Part shown: positions 59,387 to 64,000 of the stretch, piece after piece
Numbering within the stretch: position 1 is the stretch's first letter
Layout of the letters: every line of letters starts with the position of its first letter
DNA from: Blautia luti
GTDB lineage: Bacteria > Bacillota > Clostridia > Lachnospirales > Lachnospiraceae
Direction: 5' to 3'
Length of the DNA: 64,000 nt
Assembly: GCF_033096465.1 (NCBI RefSeq)
Contig: NZ_AP028156.1
Span: 3,490,501-3,554,500, forward strand
Program-made: the position numbers and the translations under genes
The notes under the pieces: generated by a model
Told to the model about the DNA's origin: nothing
Database searches by the model: none
The model's input: only the letters and a program-made list of their open reading frames with translations

Positions 59387-62221
59387 TTAACCTGTTACTT
59401 TTGTTTTCGCCCCGGCTCCTTTTGCTTTAAACAATTTCTTATATGCAGAAATCTTTGCTTTCGGAACTTTGAAAGTACAGGTTGCCTTTATTCCCTTGAA
59501 TGCATTTGCTCCCACATTTTTATCTGTTAATTTGGAAGTATTCACGATAACCTTAGCCAGTGATTTGCAATTGTAAAATGCCTTCGCACCAATCCGTCGT
59601 ACATTACTTCCTATGGTAACCGACTTTAATTTCGACGCATTTGCAAATGCGGAAGAATCAATTCCTGTAATCTTGTAGGATACACCTCCAATTTTTACAG
59701 TTTTTCCTATTGTAAGGGATGTTCTTGTTTTCTTATCAGTAATTCCCTTTACACTCACTGTACCTTTTCCATTAACAGCAGCATTTGTTACTCTGTAGGT
59801 GATTTTGCTGACCGTGACCTTCTGCTTCTCAGGTAACGTAATCTTAAATGTTGCTTTCGCTGTAATTCCTTTATATTTGCCTTTTCCGGTAACAGTTATT
59901 GTGGCCGTTCCAATGTTTTTATTATTTTTATATGTTACTGTATAATCTGTATTTTTCTTTAATGTTTTGGAACCTTGTTTAACTGTAACACCTATTTCCT
60001 GTGATTTTCCATTATAAATAACAGATGATTTACTGACAGTTACCTTGAATGACCTTACCGTTCCACCCAAGTCGATAAATTCAATTCCCTCTGTACTTTC
60101 AGCATATTTCTCCGCTGCTGTGTCGGCGTAACCACTTAGTTTGAATTTTTCTTTTGGAAATGCAGGTTCGTATTTGTCATAATAAACTCTGTTTCCCTCT
60201 ACACGCTTCACTGCCTTTGTGCCAAATGCATATTCTCCAATGTTCTTTACACTGGCAGGAACCGTTACCTTGTTTAATGCCGGGCAATTCAAAAAAGCTC
60301 TATGCCCAATTTCAGTAACTTTATCACCAAGAACCACTGATTTAAGATTTGTATAACCTTCAAAAGCTAATGAACTTATTTTTCCGTTCTTGATAGTGAT
60401 TTCTTTTAATCCAGGTAATTCCTCTGGTTTTCCAATTCTTCCATCTTCACCCAGATGTGGCACCGTTAATTTTTCCACACCACTATTTCTCAGAAATCCT
60501 CTTTGCAATATTGTAACACTATCCGGGACAATAAGCTCTTTCAATGCTGTCATTTCCTTAAAAGCATCTACATCTATTTCTGTGACTCCTTCCGGCAGTA
60601 TCAGTTCTGTAATAGATTTATCACCTGCAAAAGCACCTCTTCCAATAACTGCCGGACCATTTTCGAATGTTACATCTGCCAAATTTTCACAGCCACTAAA
60701 ACAATAATCAGAAAGCGTCACTTTTCCTGATATATGAACTGATTTTAACGCAGTAATTCCATTAAAGGCATTCTGATTTAAATTCAGATTTTCATCTCCG
60801 TTAATTACCAGACTCTGAACATCCCCTGAGATCCTTCCAATCTCCGCAACATCGTTTCCAATCAGTAATGTCCATCCTGTACTGTTCGGGAGATATCCTT
60901 CTACCTTTTTGGCTGCCTGAACATCAATTACTTTTAAATTTTCACACTCATCAAAAGCGCCTAACAGTAACTCTGTATCTTTTCCGGTAACTGTCAATTT
61001 TTCAAGACTGGATTCATTCCAGAAAGAATCACTGCACATACTAACCAGAGTCTGTGGAAGTACGAGTTCTTTAATACTTTTACATCCCAGGAAGCATCCC
61101 TGTCCCACGCTTGTCACATGATCCCACTTCACAGAACTAAGGGATTTACACGACATAAAACTGCCTCCACCTAACTCTGTAACCTGATTCAGATCTATCT
61201 CTTCCAGACCGGTTTCTGAAAAAGCACTATCTTCAATTTTCTTAATGTTATCGGGGATCACAATATGTTTCAAAGAAGTACATCCCGAAAACGTAGCAAA
61301 CCCTATCGTATCATACTGTCCAGGCTCAATCGTAACATCCTGAAGCTTAGCACACCTCGAAAAAGCATGATAGCCCAGACTTTTTACATTTGATCCAATA
61401 TATACCTTTTCCAATGATTCTGTACTCCATGGTGCAGAAGTCCGCCAGGAAGGCAATGTACCACCATAAATATACATCTCTTTCAATGAATCATTGCGTG
61501 AAAATATACTTACACCATAAGTAATATCAGTACACAAAAATGTAACCTTTTCAATCCTGGTATTACAAAATGCATAATCACCTATCTTCGTTACACTTTC
61601 AGGAATCGTCAGTTCGCCTCCCAGATTCTCACAATTCTCAAAAGCATTATAATCAATCGTCTTCAGTTCATTTCCAAATTCAACTTTCTCAAGACTCCCG
61701 CAGTTTCTAAAAGCTTCACTTTCAATGGTCGTTACATAGGGCATTTCAACAATATGGACCCCACTTCCTGCAAATCCTTCTGATTCAATAACCTTTACAT
61801 TTTCTCCCAGCACAATCTTTCTTGCATACGCAGTGGAAAAAGCTCTTAAACCAATGGTTGTCACATTATCCGGAACAACCAGAACATCTCTTTCAGTGCC
61901 ATGATACTTCACCAGGACTCCATCTTCTATCTCAAAATCATCTGATGCCGCCGCTGGCAGGACCGTATCCTCAAATTCTTCATTCTCCGTTTCTCTGTCC
62001 TCTGTTTCATCTTCTACAATACCAATATCCTGTGGCTGCGTCGCATCATCTCCGATTTCCTCCCCTTCCGAAAAGGCAGAAATATCTGTATCATCCACAG
62101 CATTACCTTCATCTGCTGTAAATTCAACATTCAGATCTGACGCCATTGTACTGACACCACCAGTTCCCACTGCTAATGCAAGACAGCACATGCAATTAAT
62201 CAAAAACTTTTTCTTTTTCAT
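59387..62221 (-). CDS. Secreted BspA-like leucine-rich repeat protein
   Basis: 944 residues. Signal peptide (about 1-27), acidic linker (to about 95), then some 25 BspA/LRR_5 repeats (VTTIGLRAFSTAYARKIVLG, FRNCGSLEKVEFGNELKTID and so on) to about residue 715. The C-terminus has an MBG-like module (SSVIYNGKSQEIGVTVKQGS; DYTVTYKNNKNIGTATITVT) and a final pair of LRR_5 repeats. No wall-sorting motif. Leucine-rich proteins of this type bind host proteins or mucin; here only the class can be given. Confidence 0.88.
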   Translation of the reverse strand: MKKKKFLINCMCCLALAVGTGGVSTMASDLNVEFTADEGNAVDDTDISAFSEGEEIGDDATQPQDIGIVEDETEDRETENEEFEDTVLPAAASDDFEIEDGVLVKYHGTERDVLVVPDNVTTIGLRAFSTAYARKIVLGENVKVIESEGFAGSGVHIVEMPYVTTIESEAFRNCGSLEKVEFGNELKTIDYNAFENCENLGGELTIPESVTKIGDYAFCNTRIEKVTFLCTDITYGVSIFSRNDSLKEMYIYGGTLPSWRTSAPWSTESLEKVYIGSNVKSLGYHAFSRCAKLQDVTIEPGQYDTIGFATFSGCTSLKHIVIPDNIKKIEDSAFSETGLEEIDLNQVTELGGGSFMSCKSLSSVKWDHVTSVGQGCFLGCKSIKELVLPQTLVSMCSDSFWNESSLEKLTVTGKDTELLLGAFDECENLKVIDVQAAKKVEGYLPNSTGWTLLIGNDVAEIGRISGDVQSLVINGDENLNLNQNAFNGITALKSVHISGKVTLSDYCFSGCENLADVTFENGPAVIGRGAFAGDKSITELILPEGVTEIDVDAFKEMTALKELIVPDSVTILQRGFLRNSGVEKLTVPHLGEDGRIGKPEELPGLKEITIKNGKISSLAFEGYTNLKSVVLGDKVTEIGHRAFLNCPALNKVTVPASVKNIGEYAFGTKAVKRVEGNRVYYDKYEPAFPKEKFKLSGYADTAAEKYAESTEGIEFIDLGGTVRSFKVTVSKSSVIYNGKSQEIGVTVKQGSKTLKKNTDYTVTYKNNKNIGTATITVTGKGKYKGITAKATFKITLPEKQKVTVSKITYRVTNAAVNGKGTVSVKGITDKKTRTSLTIGKTVKIGGVSYKITGIDSSAFANASKLKSVTIGSNVRRIGAKAFYNCKSLAKVIVNTSKLTDKNVGANAFKGIKATCTFKVPKAKISAYKKLFKAKGAGAKTKVTG

Positions 62222-62365
62222 AGACTTCTGTCTCCTTTCTTTTTTCTAAAATTCTACTATATCAAATTCAACAATTCAAGAACAAATATCTATCAATTTA
62301 TCTTTTATGTAAAAGAATTCTAATTTTTCAACTTATCATAATGTAATCATTTATTCGCCTGAAAA

Positions 62366-62409
62366 TACCAAAAGAGCTATCGGTCATTCCGTTTTTACCG
62401 ATAGCTCTT
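62366..62409 (-). terminator. Terminator of the small coiled-coil gene
   Basis: AAGAGCTATCGGT / ACCGATAGCTCTT, a perfect 13-bp stem, 12-base loop. The T-tract on the minus strand is modest (TTGGTATTTT). Confidence 0.65.
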
Positions 62410-62441
62410 CTTTATCCGTTCGTATTTTCATCATTGAAAGT

Positions 62442-62807
62442 TTAACTGCATTTTTCCTGAAGTTTAGCAACCTGATCTGTTAGAGAATTAATTCTAATCT
62501 CATTCATCATTACCCTGTTCATCCAGGTAATCGGCACATTCATCTTATCGATTACATTCTGGTAATTCTCTGCAAGGATGGAAAGATTTTTGTCTGTTGT
62601 GTTCTCCAGATGCAATTTAATATCCGCAAAATTATTTCTGGTCTCTTCTTCAAAACGCTCCTGACACTTTTCCATTCGATCCATTCGGCCTTCAAAATCA
62701 TCCATTCGACCTTCAAAACCATCCATTCGACCTTCAAAACCATCCATTCGAATTCCAAATCCTTTGACCTCTGCTAAAATAGCTTCCAGTATTTGTCTGT
62801 CTGTCAC
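62442..62807 (-). CDS. Small coiled-coil protein with 7-residue repeats
   Basis: 121 residues from GTG 62,807. This start is chosen because GGAGG lies eight bases upstream (62,820-62,816), inside what a longer reading would take as its start. Residues about 18-43 are seven-residue repeats (GFEGRMD), then a helix to CSEKLQ-like end (NSLTDQVAKLQEKC). No known domain. It has a 21-bp DNA repeat, so its length may vary. Confidence 0.6.
   Translation of the reverse strand: MTDRQILEAILAEVKGFGIRMDGFEGRMDGFEGRMDDFEGRMDRMEKCQERFEEETRNNFADIKLHLENTTDKNLSILAENYQNVIDKMNVPITWMNRVMMNEIRINSLTDQVAKLQEKCS
62676..62760 (-). repeat. 21-bp tandem repeat inside the coiled-coil gene
   Basis: Four units close to CATTCGACCTTCAAAACCAT plus one base (plus strand), each coding a heptad of the GFEGRMD type. 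The middle units differ by one or two bases. Confidence 0.8.
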
Positions 62808-62881
62808 CAGTTCCACCTCCTTTTACAGCCCGTATCGTTCTTATGTATGTGACTGATTATAACACGAACCTCAAACTCTGT

Positions 62882-63874
62882 CTACCCTTCAGACCCATTA
62901 TTCATCTTTTCCTCAATCGCAGCTCCAACTCTGTTATAAATGTTTACCGCATCCTGAATATGGGGGATTGTATTTGTATTATCACCGACTGCTCCTGCGG
63001 AAACGAAAATATATTCTCTGCCCTCAATCTCTGCAAAACTTGTCAGGCAGTGTCCGGCCTCGCTGGTGTATCCGGTTTTGCCACCCAGAATCTTTCCACC
63101 TGTTACTGTGGGATCGGGCAGATTTTTAAACATGGTGCTGTAATACGTGATGCCATCCGGGTGGATATTGGTCACTCCTGTGGAATGTCTGGGGCTTTCC
63201 ACGATTTCACGAAACGTATCATTCTTAATGCAGTACTTCATCAGTACCGCTATATCCTTAACCGTGCTGTAATGATCCGGATTATGTAGCCCTGTAGAGT
63301 CACAGAAATGCGTATTGTCCATTCCAAGCTTCGCAGCCTTCTTATTCATCAACTCTGCGAAATCCGCCTCAGAACCGCTGATGGTATCTGCCAGAGCAAT
63401 ACAACACTCAGCTCCCGACGGAAGCATGGCACCATAAAGAAGATCAATCACCCGCACATCTTCACCCGGCTGAAATCCCGCCTGGGTCGCATCCTGCTCA
63501 TAGAGCCCGGCGAACATCTCATCCGTCAGCGTAATCTTCGCCTCCAGATCATCCAGATTCTCGATAGCCACGATCACTGTCATGATCTTCGTCATGGAAG
63601 CAGGATAGATCCTCTCCTCTCCATTGATCTCTCCCAGTATCTTACCACCCCGCGCCTGCATCAGGATCGCATTGGGACTGTTGATTCCACTGATATCCAC
63701 TTCCTTCAAAATTGGCTGCTGAAACTGCGCAAACCATTCCTTCATGCCTTTATTCCAGCCAACCATTATGACCAGCGCACAGATCACGATCACCTCAATA
63801 AATGTACACAACACAATCCTGCCCGCATTTCTCCGGGCATAACCCCTTCTCCTTCTGCGTCTTCTGGCTGCCAA
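62882..63874 (-). CDS. D-alanyl-D-alanine carboxypeptidase (S11 family)
   Basis: 330 residues. A basic N-terminus and one membrane helix (about 19-39) anchor a periplasm-side penicillin-binding domain. The active-site motifs are S93-M-T-K96 (ASMTKIM), S153-G-A (LPSGAE; Ala replaces the usual Asn of SxN) and K266-T-G (GGKTGYT). It trims the terminal D-Ala from stem peptides. Family length is shorter than DacA because the C-terminal amphipathic domain is absent. The start is TTG 63,874, seven bases after GGAGG. Confidence 0.92.
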   Translation of the reverse strand: MAARRRRRRRGYARRNAGRIVLCTFIEVIVICALVIMVGWNKGMKEWFAQFQQPILKEVDISGINSPNAILMQARGGKILGEINGEERIYPASMTKIMTVIVAIENLDDLEAKITLTDEMFAGLYEQDATQAGFQPGEDVRVIDLLYGAMLPSGAECCIALADTISGSEADFAELMNKKAAKLGMDNTHFCDSTGLHNPDHYSTVKDIAVLMKYCIKNDTFREIVESPRHSTGVTNIHPDGITYYSTMFKNLPDPTVTGGKILGGKTGYTSEAGHCLTSFAEIEGREYIFVSAGAVGDNTNTIPHIQDAVNIYNRVGAAIEEKMNNGSEG

Positions 63875-64000
63875 AGTAATTCCTCCTGTCTGTCACTATC
63901 TATATCTGCTATCATATAACACATACATCTAAAATATCTCTATCATCCATTCATCCTCCCTACTATAACACACTCTCTCGAAATCCTGTAACCCCCTTCT

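Overview
The window looks like a chromosomal segment of a Clostridia bacterium, most likely family Lachnospiraceae (Blautia/Dorea/Ruminococcus-like). This is inferred from gene content, not from a database search: a nine-gene V-type ATPase operon, a Met T-box leader, strong GGAGG-type ribosome sites, a PerR/reverse-rubrerythrin pair, BspA-like leucine-rich secreted proteins, 'YKNNxNIGTATxTVTGxGxYxG' C-terminal modules and a VKTGD-type sorting signal.

Region 1 (1-14,470, all minus strand) is one long exopolysaccharide operon. From a good promoter at 14,468-14,439 it runs Stealth-family phosphotransferase, PelD-like receptor (fused to an N-terminal SDR domain), PelE-like protein, DUF2194 protein (PelA deacetylase position), pelF, pelG, DUF2304 protein, GT4, GT2, DUF4874/DUF4832 protein, flippase, and a GT2 cut by the left edge. 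It resembles a Gram-positive Pel locus with extra genes for an additional or modified glycan. Region 2 (14,471-15,661) holds terminators, tRNA-Lys(CTT), a small unrecognised ORF and trmB.

Region 3 (15,662-24,698, plus) is the V-ATPase operon H-C-I-K-F-E-A-B-D, with two strong intercistronic RNA structures, before K and before B. A 540-bp AT-rich gap with a cluster of DnaA-box-like 9-mers follows. Region 4 (25,242-34,086) is housekeeping: an NlpC/P60 hydrolase with a WalR-type box, trxB, a DUF885 peptidase-like protein, a decayed P-type ATPase remnant, a MarR regulator, a CapA-like protein, moaC-mogA-MOSC and tatD.

Region 5 (34,104-47,718) has a ~3,080-residue surface adhesin with 17 Cna-B domains, mostly in near-identical 567-bp repeats, then metG with its T-box leader, perR and a reverse rubrerythrin. 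perR and the rubrerythrin share a PerR-box promoter design.

Region 6 (47,761-62,250) is an accessory island of secreted Ig-like and leucine-rich proteins. It carries signs of rearrangement: a truncated Ig-like gene, a 3' argG remnant that kept its terminator, a second DnaA-box-like cluster and an IS66-type transposase split into two frames. It also holds an atypical kinase/zinc-ribbon beta-helix operon with a divergent XRE regulator. The window ends with a coiled-coil protein and a D-Ala-D-Ala carboxypeptidase.
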